Part shown: piece after piece, positions 33,852 to 45,565 of the stretch
How positions within the stretch are numbered: position 1 is the first letter of the stretch
Layout of the letters: the number at the start of each line of letters is the position of its first letter
NCBI RefSeq assembly: GCF_020497125.1
Contig: NC_059080.1
Location: 49,045,563 to 49,109,562 of the forward strand
Direction: 5' to 3'
Length of the DNA stretch: 64,000 bases
From: Mauremys mutica
Taxonomy: Eukaryota > Chordata > Testudines > Geoemydidae
The notes under the pieces: model-generated
What the model was told of the DNA's origin: nothing
The model's database searches: none
Seen by the model: the letters and a program-made list of their open reading frames with translations, nothing else
Program-made: the position numbers and the translations under genes

Positions 33852-36090
33852 AGAATCATAGAAGATTAGGGTTGGGAGAGACCTCAGGAGATCATCTAAT
33901 CCAATCCTCTGCTCAAAGCAGGACCAAAACCAACTAAATCATCCCAGCCAGGGCTTTGTCAACCCAGGCCTTAAAAAACCTCCAAGGATGGAGATTCCAC
34001 CACCTCCCTAGGTAACCCATTCCAGTGCTTCACCACCCTCCTAGTGAAATCGTTTTTCCTAATATCCAACCTAGACCTCCCCCACTGCAACTTGAGACCA
34101 TTGCTTCTTGTTCTGTCATCTGCCACCACTGAGAACAGCCTAGCTCCATCCTCTTTGGAACCCCCCTTGAGGTAGTTGAAGGCTGCTATCAAATCCCCCC
34201 TCACTCTTCTCTTCTGCAGACTAAATAACCCCAGTTCCCTCAGCCTCTCCTTATAAGTCATGTGTCCCATCCCCCTGATCATTTTCATTGCCCTCCGCTG
34301 GACTCTCTCCAATTTGTCCACATCCCTTCTGTAGTGGGGGGACCAAAACTGGACGCAATACTCCAGGTGTGGCCTCACCAGTGCCAATAGAGGGGAACAA
34401 TCACTTCCCTTGATCTGCTGGTAATCCTCCTCCTAATACAGCCCAATATGACATTGGCCTTCCTGGCAACAAGGGCACACTGCTGACTCATATCCAGCTT
34501 CTCATCCACTGTAATCCCCAAGTCCTTTTCTGCAGAACTGCTGCTTAGCCAGTCGGTCCCCAGCCTGTAGCGGTGCATGGGATTCTTCTGTCCTAACTGC
34601 AGGACTCTGCACTTGTCCTTGTTGAACCTCATCAGATTTCTTTTGGCCCAGTCCTCCAATTTGTCTAGGTCACTCTGGACCCTATCCCTACCCTCCAGCA
34701 TATCTACCTCTCCCCCCAGTTTAGTGTCATCTGCAAACTTACTGAGGGTGCAATCCATCCCATCATCCAGATCATTAATAAAGATGTTGAACAAAACCAG
34801 CCCCAGGACTGACCTCTGGGCACTCTGCTTGATACCAGCTGCCAACTAGACATCGAGCTGTTGATCACTACCCGTTGAGCCCGACAATCTAGCCAGCTTT
34901 CTATCCACCTTATAGTCCATTCATCCAATCCATACTTTTTTTTACTTGCTGGCAAGAATACTGTGGGAGACCATATCAAAAGCTTGGCTAAAATCAAGAT
35001 ATACCATGTCCAGCACTTTCCCCATATCCACAGAGCCAGTTATCTTATCGTAGAAGGCAATTAGGTTGGTCAGGAATGACTTGCCCTTTGTGAATCCATG
35101 TTGACTGTTCCTGATCACCTTCCTGTCCTCCAAGTGTTTCAAAATGGATTCCTTGAGTACCTGCTCCAAGATTTTTCCAGGGATTGAGGTGAGGTCTGTA
35201 ATTCCCCAGGTTCTCCTTCTTCCCTTTTTAAAAGATGGGCACTATATTTGCCTTTTGTCCAATTGTCCAGGACCTCCTCCAGTCACCACGAGTTTCCAGA
35301 GATAATGGCCAATGGCTCCGTAATCAGATCAGCCAATTCCCTCAGCACCTTCAGATGCATTAGATCTGGACCCATGGACTTGTGCACGTCCAGCTTTTTC
35401 TAAATAGTCCTTAACCTGTTCTTTCACCATTGAGGGCTGCTCACCTCCTCCCCATATTGTGTTGCCCAGGACAACTGTCTGGCAGCTGACCTTGTCTGTG
35501 AAGACCGAGGCAAAAAAAGCATTGAGTACTTCAGCTTTTTCCACATTGTCTGTCACTAGGTTGCCTCCCCCATTCATTAAGGGTCCCACACTTTCCCTGA
35601 CCTTTTTCTTGTTGCTAACATACCTGTAGAAACCCTTCTTGTTACTCTTCACATCCCTTGCTAGCTGCAACTGCGATTGTGTTTTGGCCTTCCTGATTAC
35701 ACCTCTGTATGCTCGAGCAATATTTTTATACTCCTCCCTAGTCATCTGTCCAAGTTTCCACTTCTTGTAAGCTTCCTTTTTGTGTTTAAGATCTCTGAAG
35801 ATTTCACTGTTAAGCCAAGCTGGTCACCTGCCATATTTACTATGCTTTTCTGAAGTCCAGGGTCCATATTTTGCTACTCTCCCTTCTTCCTTTTGTCAGG
35901 ATCCTGAACTCGACCATCTCATGGTCACTGCTGCGCATGTTGCCACCCACTCCTACTTCCCCTACCAATTTTTCCCTGTTTGTAAGCAGCAGGTCAAGAT
36001 GAAAATGGCCCCTGGTTGGTTCCTCCAGTAGTTGCGCCATCTTGCTGTGTACTACAGACAGATACCATTTGAGCACCTTTAGAGCAGAGA
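33852..36090 (-). mobile_element. CR1 LINE, 5'-truncated in the endonuclease, decayed
   Basis: On the minus strand the element runs from the end of the endonuclease (GGNMRSSDHEMVEF, frame 36076-35840) through RT blocks (35745-35329, 35169-34942, 34845-34375) to the C-terminal region (34387-33971) and a 3' end at about 33852 (ATAGAATCATAGAAGATTAGGG on +). FADDTKLGG survives, but the frame is broken at least four times. It is similar to the fragment at 30.7-31.0 kb. Confidence 0.88.
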
Positions 36091-38446
36091 ATCTCTTTGT
36101 TCAGCTACTGCTGGTAGAGGTCAGTGTCTTTTTCTCTGAGTAGTGCCCTGTTGGCATGGCACTCAAGCAATGCTTTTTTAGAGAGTCTCATTCTTAGATC
36201 ATCTCCTGTGTGATTAGAAGCAACGTTCTCCCAGGCCACTGAATTCATGTTTCCAGGCAGTCCCCTGCTTTTGGCCATTCTCTCAGAGATGCTTACCTTC
36301 CCACTACAGGATACTTTTCAACACCATCTCTGAAGTACCTGTGCTGGACTGAAACAGAGGTGAGTTGCCCATCAGAAGCAGCTGATTGCAGCATGTCAGA
36401 TCAGCAAAAGGGACCACAAGCAGAAAAGAAGTTGGTACAAAGGGCATCCAGCTCATCCCTCCCTGGCCTATGTTCACCTATCCACCCAAGACAGTGATAC
36501 CAGTGAGAGCAGATAGCTGAATCCCTATCAGTAGCAGGTTCAGGATGCAGTTAAGCAGCTGCCAGAATTGTAATAGGATTCACCACCTTTTCTGCATGTG
36601 AAGAATTGTCTTCAGTCCAACCCCCAAATTCCTGAAGGAAAGGAAGCCATCTTTCATCTTATGAAAGCTTGTAGACTTTGATTCTGGTAGACATGGTCAT
36701 CTGAGACCCAGTCCTAATACCTCTCAGATGTAACTTTGTCTCAAAAATCAGTGCTTTGCCACAGTACTGTACAAAGTTTGACAGCTAGATTATGAAAGGC
36801 CAGTTCTCAAAGCCAAGGGATATTTGAATCAGGTTGGTGTTCTTTTTAATGATGGCAAGGCAGAAATTCATCTCCATGACTTGTGCAAGGGTGTGAATAA
36901 GATACAGACATGGTGTGTGGAACCTGGGACATGAGGATTACAGCATCCCACAAATTGTCCCATTTAAACTCGTTGGCCTGGAGTTGGGAGTGTTCACCAC
37001 TTTCAGGAAAGTGCAGTGTCTGCACTGGATGAATAACAGACTCAAATAACGGAAAACTGGTGCTGCAACCATATATGATGGGATTTCTGAGGCCATCCAA
37101 ATTACTGAAGTTTCCCAACCTGTTTTTTTTCTTCGTTGAATGAAAAGTTGTTTTAGCTATTCCAAGAAGTATCTTGCTACTTTGCCTATAAAAATGGGTT
37201 TCCTTGTTTCTTTTACCCCTGCCAGGAGGGCATCTGAACTACAAACACTGCCTATCTTCCACTGGGAGAGGAGGTGCTGTGTTTTTCCATCTGGCTTCAT
37301 GGCTAAAGGTCCACAGAGTTTTACTGTTTTTATCATCATTTTGCCATCACCACCCCCCGCCCACCCCCCCAAAAAAGGTGCTTAATGTCTGGAGAGCTGT
37401 CTACACTGAACTAAGAAACTTGGCTAGTCAAGTTCTGATATATATTGCCTGTGATTGACAGCTCTGGAGACTGGACTTTGTCCTTTCCCAGGGTAGACAT
37501 ACTGATTAGCAAATTTGCTGTTGAAGAGAAAATAAGTTTGTGTGTAATTTTTTATTTTTTTTGGTTGGACCTACAAAAAGTGTGGCTTGCTCATTCCGCT
37601 CGTTCTGCAGTCATTTAAACAGTGATATTAGTCCACAAAGAAAGATGTTTTGGCTTAAAATGCTGTAAATTCAAGTTGTAAAATTAATACAGTCTAGTAA
37701 ATTCAATACCATTTAAAAAATAATAGAAAATGCTAAATGGAAAAGCACAAAACTGGCAGGAAAATGTTTAAGTTCAAAGCATGAGTTCACTTGTGTTTTA
37801 AAATTACTTTTTTTTTTTTTTTTAAAACACTGTAGTTTGGGGCTTTATCAGTCTTCTGCCATACTCTGGTACAATCATCCCTGTATGAAAGCAACATCAT
37901 CTTCAATTCACCCCAGAATAGGAGATTTTATTAACAGCTGTTAGTAGCAGAAAGAAATAGCTTTAATGAATACTGTTGTATTTGAATAGAAAAGTCCTTT
38001 TCTCCTCTGCCATTTCCCAAAGCTTGTTTCCTTTTCACTTTTGACAGTCTTTAATATTTTTAATCCAAGTTGGAAAATGAGTCGTTGCTTCCTACTGTGG
38101 AGGAAAAGATGTAATACTCATTCAGAAACTCTTGCTTGGTTAAATATATAAATGTAGCAAAGAAGTTGCCATACCATATAGTGTCATATTTTCTAACTTT
38201 CAAACTAAAGTATTGTTTACATGGTAATTACTTTTGGATTTAGAAATTGTAATTACCTGGTAATCTCCAGAAACATGTAATTACCATGAAGTTGCATGAT
38301 ATTCTCCGTGTGATTAAAAATAAATGCATACATAATTTGAGCCCTTTTAACTGAGTGTTATAAAATAACTGATGATAGATTGATGGCTAGGACCTCTGGC
38401 TTTGTCTGTGGAGTCCTGATCTGTGTTGGTGTTGCTTTTCCTGCAG
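36091..38446 (+). other. FARP2: FARP2 intron, no recognised gene
   Basis: The stretch is unique-looking sequence with a C-rich tract near 37350 and a poly(T) tract at about 37808-37823. I see no exon in the correct phase and no repeat that I can name. Confidence 0.55.
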
Positions 38447-38577
38447 ATGCACTGAAGGAGGTTACAGAGATGACATCTCAGCTCCAAAACAGCCTGATCC
38501 GCCTGGAGAATTTCCAGAAGCTGACAGAGCTACAACATGACTTGATTGGCATTGATAACCTCATAGCACCTGGCAGA
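38447..38577 (+). CDS. FARP2: FARP2 exon f: end of the DH domain and DH-PH linker
   Basis: The acceptor TTGCTTTTCCTGCAG ends at 38446; the donor gtaggt follows 38577. Two bases complete a split codon, then ALKEVTEMTSQLQNSLIRLE and LTELQHDLIGIDNLIAPGR, ending in phase 0. This is the last long DH helix plus the LIAPGR linker to the first PH domain. The FARP structures reported in the literature place this linker in an autoinhibited DH-PH-PH arrangement. Confidence 0.95.
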
Positions 38578-39304
38578 GTAGGTAACTTTCTTTGCTTAAC
38601 TTCTAAAGCCTTTATTGGCTTTGACTACTTAGGAACAACATTTATATAACATACTTATTTACCTGTCACAGACTTTAACTATGTATTTATCTTAAAGGCT
38701 GTAAGGGTTCTCATAGGATATCAGGTCACATTTTCCCCGTGTAATGTTACTGTAAGGAACAAAAACAAAAGTAGTTCAATTTAGATTGATATTCCTTTGC
38801 CCTGCTCTGAGTACAACGGGTACTTGGTGAGCTGTTATGATTGGCCCTTGGATAAGAGGCAATACATTATGTCACCAAACAATGACCACGCTGCTAGGTC
38901 TGTCTCTGATTTATCTCTGCTTTAAAATGGCCTGAGAGAATATGGAGAATATAGCATTGATGAGAGGAGCATCAACAGAGTAGATGGCACAGTGTTAGCA
39001 TTAACCCTGAATATCCGTGACTTTGGGAGAATCTTTTAGATTCTAGATATATAATTTTTCTGATTCTCATAATGATAGTGTGGCATGTCAGAGAACTAAT
39101 GGACAGTTTAGCGTTCTATAGGGTTAATGGGACATTAGTTCAGTAGCCACTGTGCTAAAGTCCAGCCTTTTATCAGAAATTGCCTTTTCTCACTTATTCC
39201 AAATGGTGTTTGCAGCAAGGAGAAAGTGGGGAAAAGGAAGAGACCTCAAAACTCTGTGCACTTGGAGAAAGGCAAAGCTTGATGTAACTTTCTTTTCCCC
39301 ACAG

Positions 39305-39373
39305 GAATTTATCCGGGAGGGTTGCTTGTACAAACTCACTAAAAAAGGTTTACAGCAGAGGATGTTCTTTCTG
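39305..39373 (+). CDS. FARP2: FARP2 exon g: start of PH domain 1
   Basis: The acceptor CTTTTCCCCACAG ends at 39304; the donor is GTGAGT. Twenty-three codons, phase 0 to 0: EFIREGCLYKLTKKGLQQRM then FFL. REGxLxKLTKKG is the first beta-strand pair of a PH domain. The frame passes straight into FSDMLLYTS in the next exon. Confidence 0.94.
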
Positions 39374-39802
39374 GTGAGTGCTTCCTTTGTTGTCTACACA
39401 TCAAGTGTCCTCAAGGCATAGCCACAAACCAAGCTGTTTTTCAGGGATTGAGTCCCAGTACAGAGATGATGGAGCTCAACATGCTAACCAAAAGTTCACT
39501 GAGTTTCTTCTCATGGTATATGGAGGACAGCAGTAATCCAGTCCATTTTCTGACTGTTTACTTACACCCATTTATTTAATTTAAGTACATTTTAAAAGCC
39601 ATGTTAATATCAAGCTCCATTAGAGAAACAAAGCAAATATTTTTAATGGAAATGGACAAAATTGGTAGAGAAAGAGACTTTATTTTCATGCTTTTAAAAG
39701 GTATTACAAACAATGGCAAACTTAAACAAAACATCTGTGTGGAATAGGTACCTGGTAATGTCTTTTTAAGCATACAGGTTATATTCCTCTTTCCTCTGTC
39801 AG

Positions 39803-39892
39803 TTCTCAGATATGTTGCTGTACACAAGCAAAGGAGTCACGGGTACCAATCAGTTCAAAATTCATGGACACCTCCCTCTGCATGGCATGCTG
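39803..39892 (+). CDS. FARP2: FARP2 exon h: PH domain 1
   Basis: The acceptor TTCCTCTTTCCTCTGTCAG ends at 39802; the donor is GTAAGT. Thirty codons, phase 0 to 0: FSDMLLYTSKGVTGTNQFKI then HGHLPLHGML. These are the middle strands of PH1; FSDMLLYTS is shared by FARP1 and FARP2. The open frame runs through the donor into the intron, so the splice site, not a stop, sets the end. Confidence 0.94.
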
Positions 39893-40626
39893 GTAAGTAG
39901 TTTCTTTCAAAGTACACCACAGCATTGGTTAAATAAATAAATAAGCCACTGTGCACGGAGGCCTCTGGGTGCATTCACTTCATGCAGCTATGCTGAACTA
40001 AAGTCTCATCTGCTGGTCAGGAGTGAGGTGCTTCCAGGCTGTTTGAAAGCAGCCTCGCAGCCAGGGTTGTCAAAGACCATGGAGATGTGGACTGGACCTT
40101 TTTCATGCTCTAGTCTGTGTGTGATGCCAGCGGACAAAGCACTCATTCTTTTCACCTCACTAGCAAAGCAATCTGAAGACAAACCTTGTTTAACTCTTCA
40201 CTTTTGCATGACTGTTTGAGACTGATCTGGGAATGCTGATCTGTGCTGTTGTTTTTCACAACTAGCCATATTGGCTCTTCTACCCCTTCTTCTAATGGAG
40301 CTATTCTTTCTTTCTTTGACTTACAGTTAATAGTGCTGGATCCTCCGGTGAGTAATAAGATGTACCTTAGTTGGAATTGCTCCTTTCCGACCCCATTGGC
40401 TATGGCACTTACACAGCCTACTGATGTGGCACTAGAACTATAACACATAGATTCCTGTGTAGAACCAAAATAGACTTTGAGTGCTTTTGAAGTAGCTTAC
40501 TTTCATACTTGTGACAACTCTGAAGTCATGGTATTGTGAATGAGTTCCTATCTAACCCGAGAGAACAACTTGGGTACATACCATTGCACAGTGAGTGATG
40601 AGAGAAACATTTTTTCTTCATGTTAG

Positions 40627-40709
40627 GTGGAAGAGAGTGAGAATGAATGGTCTGTCCCACACTGCTTCACAATCTATTCAGCTCAGAAAACAATAGTAGT
40701 GGCAGCAAG
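40627..40709 (+). CDS. FARP2: FARP2 exon i: PH domain 1
   Basis: The acceptor TTTTTTCTTCATGTTAG ends at 40626; the donor gtatgt begins at 40710. It starts in phase 0 with VEESENEWSVPHCFTIYSAQ and KTIVVAA, and ends two bases into a Ser codon. It forms strands 5-7 of PH1. The codon is completed by the exon at 43935, giving AASTRLE. Confidence 0.95.
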
Positions 40710-43700
40710 GTATGTATTTTTTCTTCCCAGCCACAAGCAGGTAAGAGCCCTTGGATTAAACATTTGGCTGCTGACTGCAGGGGCCAGAGGAGTGCTTCAT
40801 GGGCCTTCAGGAAAGCATGGTTTTGACAATAGGTTTAAAATATTCAGCATTTAAACACCTTTTATTAATGCCATGTTACAGAAAGGAGTTTTGATCTAAC
40901 CAAACCATGCATTCTTAAAGGTACAGCAGCAGAAGTGACATTGCTAGTGCCTTGTTTTCTGATGAGCTGACTGAGCTTGCAGTGAAAGCCTTTAACCAAT
41001 TAATTTAAAACAGGAAAAGGGGGAAAGATACAAGTGATGCTATTTGGCGACCTAAACATGCAAATATGTTAGAGAACCAAAAAAAACCCAACCCCCCGTT
41101 AAAATGTAGAAAATGAAAATGGGATTAAGAAGTGCAGAATTCCTGGGCAGATGTAATGGAGGCATTGCACAAGCCAGGAAATGAGATGAGTTAAAGGATG
41201 GCTTGTAAAGTAAACAAAATTCTTTTCAACTTAGCCCTTTCCTCTTTTAGAAAATTGAGTGTTAGCAGCTCCCTGCTGGACAATACAACAATAAATCAAG
41301 ACCTTTCCCTCATATTACAGCTTTCAGGTAGATAGTAAAAGACGTGACCTAGAAGGAATGGTACATAATCCAGAGAACTGATTTACAAAAGTAAACTTTT
41401 CTTCTGCACAATATTCAGTTCTCTGTAATTTGCTTTTTTTTGTAAGTGATTAGAAAACAGAATATTTACATGCCTTATAAGCTAAATCTTTCAGTCTTTA
41501 TTCAGTCATTACTGAGGGAAGTCTCCAGTTAATTCAATGTGAGCTTTGCGGATTGCAGTTGGGATTGATACATTTGTATGTCAATTTTGCAAGGCAAAAC
41601 TTCCCACAAAGGTGATAAATATATGCTGTAGAAAGGACAGGATGTACAAAGAGACTGGCTAAATTAGTGAGAACCTAAACTTTTCCATTTCCAGATTTGG
41701 AGCATATAAATTTGTTACCTCAATGTTACAGTAAGGTAAACCATTGTATTTCACTACAGAATTTGTAATATTTGTTGCTAAAAAGACTTTCTTAAAACTG
41801 GATTGGTTTATTGTTTGTTGGTTTACTGTCACTCAGGTTTATTGTTTTTCTTTATACTCAAGATGTAATCTCTCTATACTCCTGATGTAAAATTTAATTT
41901 ATAATTTCTACAATCTCCTAAGAACAGACCCCAGTAGTTCTTGTGCATCTAAAATTCCCATGGGATTCAGTTGAAGTTATGCATGCATGGGTGATGCAGA
42001 ATTGGAACCCTTAATCTAAAGGTTACATATTCTTTGTAGGTTTTTTTTTTTACTCCGCTAGTTTCATATCTCCTAATGTTAGCAAAGGCTATTGCCAAAC
42101 GTTTGTGAAATCAAGTTTTTAATGGCTTACCAGTCACTTATTTTATATTTTTCATATTAGCAAAAGGGCTAAACTAACCCTTTTCGAGTGCTAGCTTACC
42201 TGAAAATGTCAGTTTTGAAGTTCAGCCATTTTTTAGTCAACTGTGAGCCAAAAAAAAAGCTTAGAAATATGATTAAAATCAGAAGAGTGTGTAATTTTTT
42301 TCACCCCGTCATAACTTGGAAATGTTTGAGAGGATTTTTCTAAAACTTGAAAAAGAGCAAATGCTTTGTCTTGATACTAAAAGGAAAAAATTACTCTGTA
42401 GCAACTATTCCAGAAAATAAAAAATTTGACCTATGAAGTTCTTACCCAGTAATCACAGTGTCATCCATATAATCTATAAATGGTTTCCATATGCTCTGGA
42501 ATAAATCTTCAGCATCCTTCATTCTCTGTTTTACTCTGAAGATGATAGCTAAACTAGATATCCTTTTTAAAAGGAGTGCCATCCTTCAAATGCTTCAGTA
42601 TTATCATTTTCAGTGTCATTCTACCTACCCAGTCTAAGATGCCTTCCTTTAATATGATCTTCAGTCAGAAAATATTTCTTATCTCAAAAAAGTAGATAAG
42701 TCATAAAGCCCATATAAAGAATGGTGATATTCCTTGTAATTTCATCCCAATATATGTGTGGCACACAGCCCTAGAACATGTTGTTAAAATTATACAGCAA
42801 TTGAGTCTGACAGGTCTGCTGTCTATTCATTCTCTCACCTTTTCAGTATAGATTGTATATGACTTTTAAACTGTTATTTTAAACGTGTGTCTTCAACTGC
42901 TTGGTAATCATAAACTCTAACTTCTCCCTACTCCACCCTCCCATTCTGTGTCTTACATTTTAATGTCATGCTGCAATATATTTACCAGAATTATCTGTAA
43001 TTAGATGTTTGAGCCCTAAATTTGATTTTCCGCATTTAAAAGGCAAGATCCCCATCAGAAGGCTTCGTAAGGAATCACTTAGTAAAATTTCAGAGTGGTA
43101 GTTGTGTTAGTCTGTATCAGCAAAAAGAATAGGAGTACTTGTGGCACCTTAGAGACTAACAAGTTTATTTGAGCATAAGCTTTCATGGGCTACAGCCCAC
43201 TTCATATGTATATCTATCTTCCTACTGTATTTTCCACTGCATGCATCCGATGAAGTGGGTTTTAGCCCACGAAAGCTTATGCTCAAATAAATTTGTTAGT
43301 CTCTAAGGTGCCACAAGTACTCCTGTTCTTTTTGCTGATACAGACTAAGACAGCTACCACTCTGAAACTTTACTAAGTAAAGTGGTCACCAACTAAAAAG
43401 TCAGCTTTTGCCAGCAGTTACCACATAGTTATCTGAGGTCACTAGGTTTTCCTTATAGTTAGTTACCACAAATGTCTCCTATTCTGTGATCTATGTTGGG
43501 AAATGTTGGATTTTTTTAAAGGGCTTCTGTTTTAAAAATTTGAGTACATCAGCTCCCTTGAGAGTAGTGTCATAGCTCAGGTCTGGAGGGCATTAGGTTC
43601 AGGGGAGATCAACTTAACTAAGTTACCATTACACAGGATGGGCCAATGAGCATTGCAACTGTCCTCTATACTTTTCTAACAAGCCCAGGTTGATTTCAGA

Positions 43701-43934
43701 TGGCAGGAGGATGGGGAGGAGTGAAATTTTCTATGACTTTGCACACATGAAGTTGTGGAAGTTAACTCCCTGTCAGGAAAGCTGCTTCTGTTGCTATATG
43801 ATAAACTGTGACAAACATCATATTTTGGTAGCTCAAAATGCTGGGATATCAAAGTTCATCTTGATTCAAAAATCTAGCACTATGTCCCAGTCCAAAACCA
43901 GGATGCTTAGCCAGCAGCACTCTTTGTTTTGCAG
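40710..43934 (+). other. FARP2: FARP2 intron with one palindromic repeat
   Basis: Apart from the element at 43088-43367, the 3.2-kb intron is AT-rich. I see no exon or RNA gene in it. Confidence 0.55.
43088..43367. mobile_element. Palindromic non-autonomous element, about 280 bp
   Basis: The left arm (TTTCAGAGTGGTAG, then GTACTTGTGGCACCTTAGAGAC, GAGCATAAGCTTTC) is repeated inverted in the right arm (GAAAGCTTATGCTC, GTCTCTAAGGTGCCACAAGTAC, CTACCACTCTGAAA). The arms pair over roughly 120 bp around a short AT-rich centre. No protein is encoded. It belongs to a repeat family very common in turtles; whether it is a foldback DNA element or something else I cannot tell. One arm is related to the 90-bp unit at 26634-26723. 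Confidence 0.85.
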
Positions 43935-44053
43935 TACCCGTCTGGAGATGAGGAAGTGGATGGAAGACCTAAACATGGCGATTGAAATGGCCAAAAAATC
44001 GAGTGAGAAATATGACACGTTTTTGGAAAGCTCCATGTGTAATCGCTCTAACA
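43935..44053 (+). CDS. FARP2: FARP2 exon j: C-terminal helix of PH domain 1
   Basis: The acceptor TTTGTTTTGCAG ends at 43934; the donor is GTAAGT. One base completes Ser, then TRLEMRKWMEDLNMAIEMAK and the variable tail KSSEKYDTFLESSMCNRSN. The KWMEDLN segment is the PH C-terminal helix with its conserved Trp. It ends one base into a codon (phase 1), the phase from which either of the two alternative linker exons (44763 or 48495) can be joined. Confidence 0.95.
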
Positions 44054-44762
44054 GTAAGTAGCATTTTCCTTCTTTATTAACATAATGCAAATGGTGCTGT
44101 GATCCCTGCATCTTCCAAATTCTCAGACAGGAAGGATAAGTGGTATATACTAATGGAGTGCTGTTTCCTCATTTTCCTTAGAGTAGACTCCCCTAGCTAT
44201 AGTGATGTTTCTGGTATTTTGAGACTCAGCAGATAGAAGTTTGTGCTGCAAAGCAATAATGTGTTTTGCATGGTCCATAATCCCCTTAACCATCTCTTAT
44301 TTTGGAGAATATTCCTCTGTTTAACCACACAGTGCTTTTTCCAGTCCATAGAAACTGGTATCTTTGATGGACAAGAAGTTCCTGATACACTGTTTTCAGA
44401 CTACGAGAGGCTGTTTTTACTGTGGTCTGTGATGAAGCATGTGATATTCCTTTTTTCAGTGAATTTTCTCTGTTGCACAGTGAGAAGGGGCTCTTTCCAA
44501 GTCACATCCTTCTCTGGATGTGATGTTGTAAAACATATGCTCAGTGTTTTAATATGAGTCAGATATCCCAAATGCAGTCGGATTGTGACAGCCAGAATGA
44601 TCTGTTCAGTGTGACTTTCAGGAGCTGTGTAACACACTCATGCTGTCTGTTAATGTTGGGTAGGTTCAAGAAAAAGTTGCAGATGTTCCAAGGAATCCCA
44701 GTTTCTGCCACAGACTATGTATCACCGTTTTCTTAAACTGCCGCTGAATTCTCCTCCCCCAG

Positions 44763-44926
44763 GATCCTCTGATGAGGTCTCTCTAGAGCAGGAATCCGAA
44801 GATGACATACAGTCTTCTCGTAGCTCCCTGGACAGGCAGAGCCACCACCGTGCCAACACTACAATGCACGTGTGCTGGTACCGCAACACCAGTGTCTCCA
44901 TGACTGACCACAGTGTGGCTGTCGAG
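44763..44926 (+). CDS. FARP2: FARP2 exon k: canonical inter-PH linker exon
   Basis: The acceptor TTCTCCTCCCCCAG ends at 44762; the donor is GAG|gtaccc, a weak match to the consensus. It enters in phase 1 and leaves in phase 0. It encodes SSDEVSLEQESEDDIQSSRS, then SLDRQSHHRANTTMHVCWYR and NTSVSMTDHSVAVE. The HRANTTMHVCWYRNTSVS block is the known FARP2 sequence before PH2, so this is the default exon. The acidic/Ser-rich half is likely disordered and phosphorylatable. A related exon lies 3.6 kb downstream. Confidence 0.95.
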
Positions 44927-45565
44927 GTACCCTATAGGGCACAGCTCTCACTTCTCAATGTCTGTCTCAACTCATTCACCACCTGATCTTTCTCCAGTAT
45001 ACGTTTGTTGCCATCAGTCATTTCTGTGGTGATCAGAGAGTGAGTGAGTGAAAGGCTAATAAATGTTTAAACATGCATGTGTGTATATATACACATGTTG
45101 CTACTCTACCACAGTGTTCTTATTCAAGGGAGTGTTTTGAAGAAGAAAAATGTAAAAGGAAAACTAGGAAACTTCTAAGACAATTTTTAACTTGAATTTC
45201 TTGAAATCCTCAGCCTCTCCAGAGGGAACTGGCTATTTTTCTCTTTCTGCCAATGGTTTTCTAGTTTAGAGCCAATCCTGAGCTACCGAACCCTGGGATT
45301 GGGTGCTAATTAGCTACTGTACTTCCTTCATTGTCCCTGGACTTAGAAACTGCTTTACTCTCCATATTTTCATAAAGTTGAACTATTTCTCCTTCAAGAG
45401 GGCCTCTGCATATTCCCATTTGTGCGATGTTCCCTCCCCTGAACGAGCCCTGCTGAGCTTTGGGAAGCAGGGAGTGCCATTTCCATTCAACATTTGTCTA
45501 AGTGTATCAAGCCGTTTATAGAGACTTGTTCTATGTTAGCTGGTGTGCCAGTATTTAGTGTGTCA

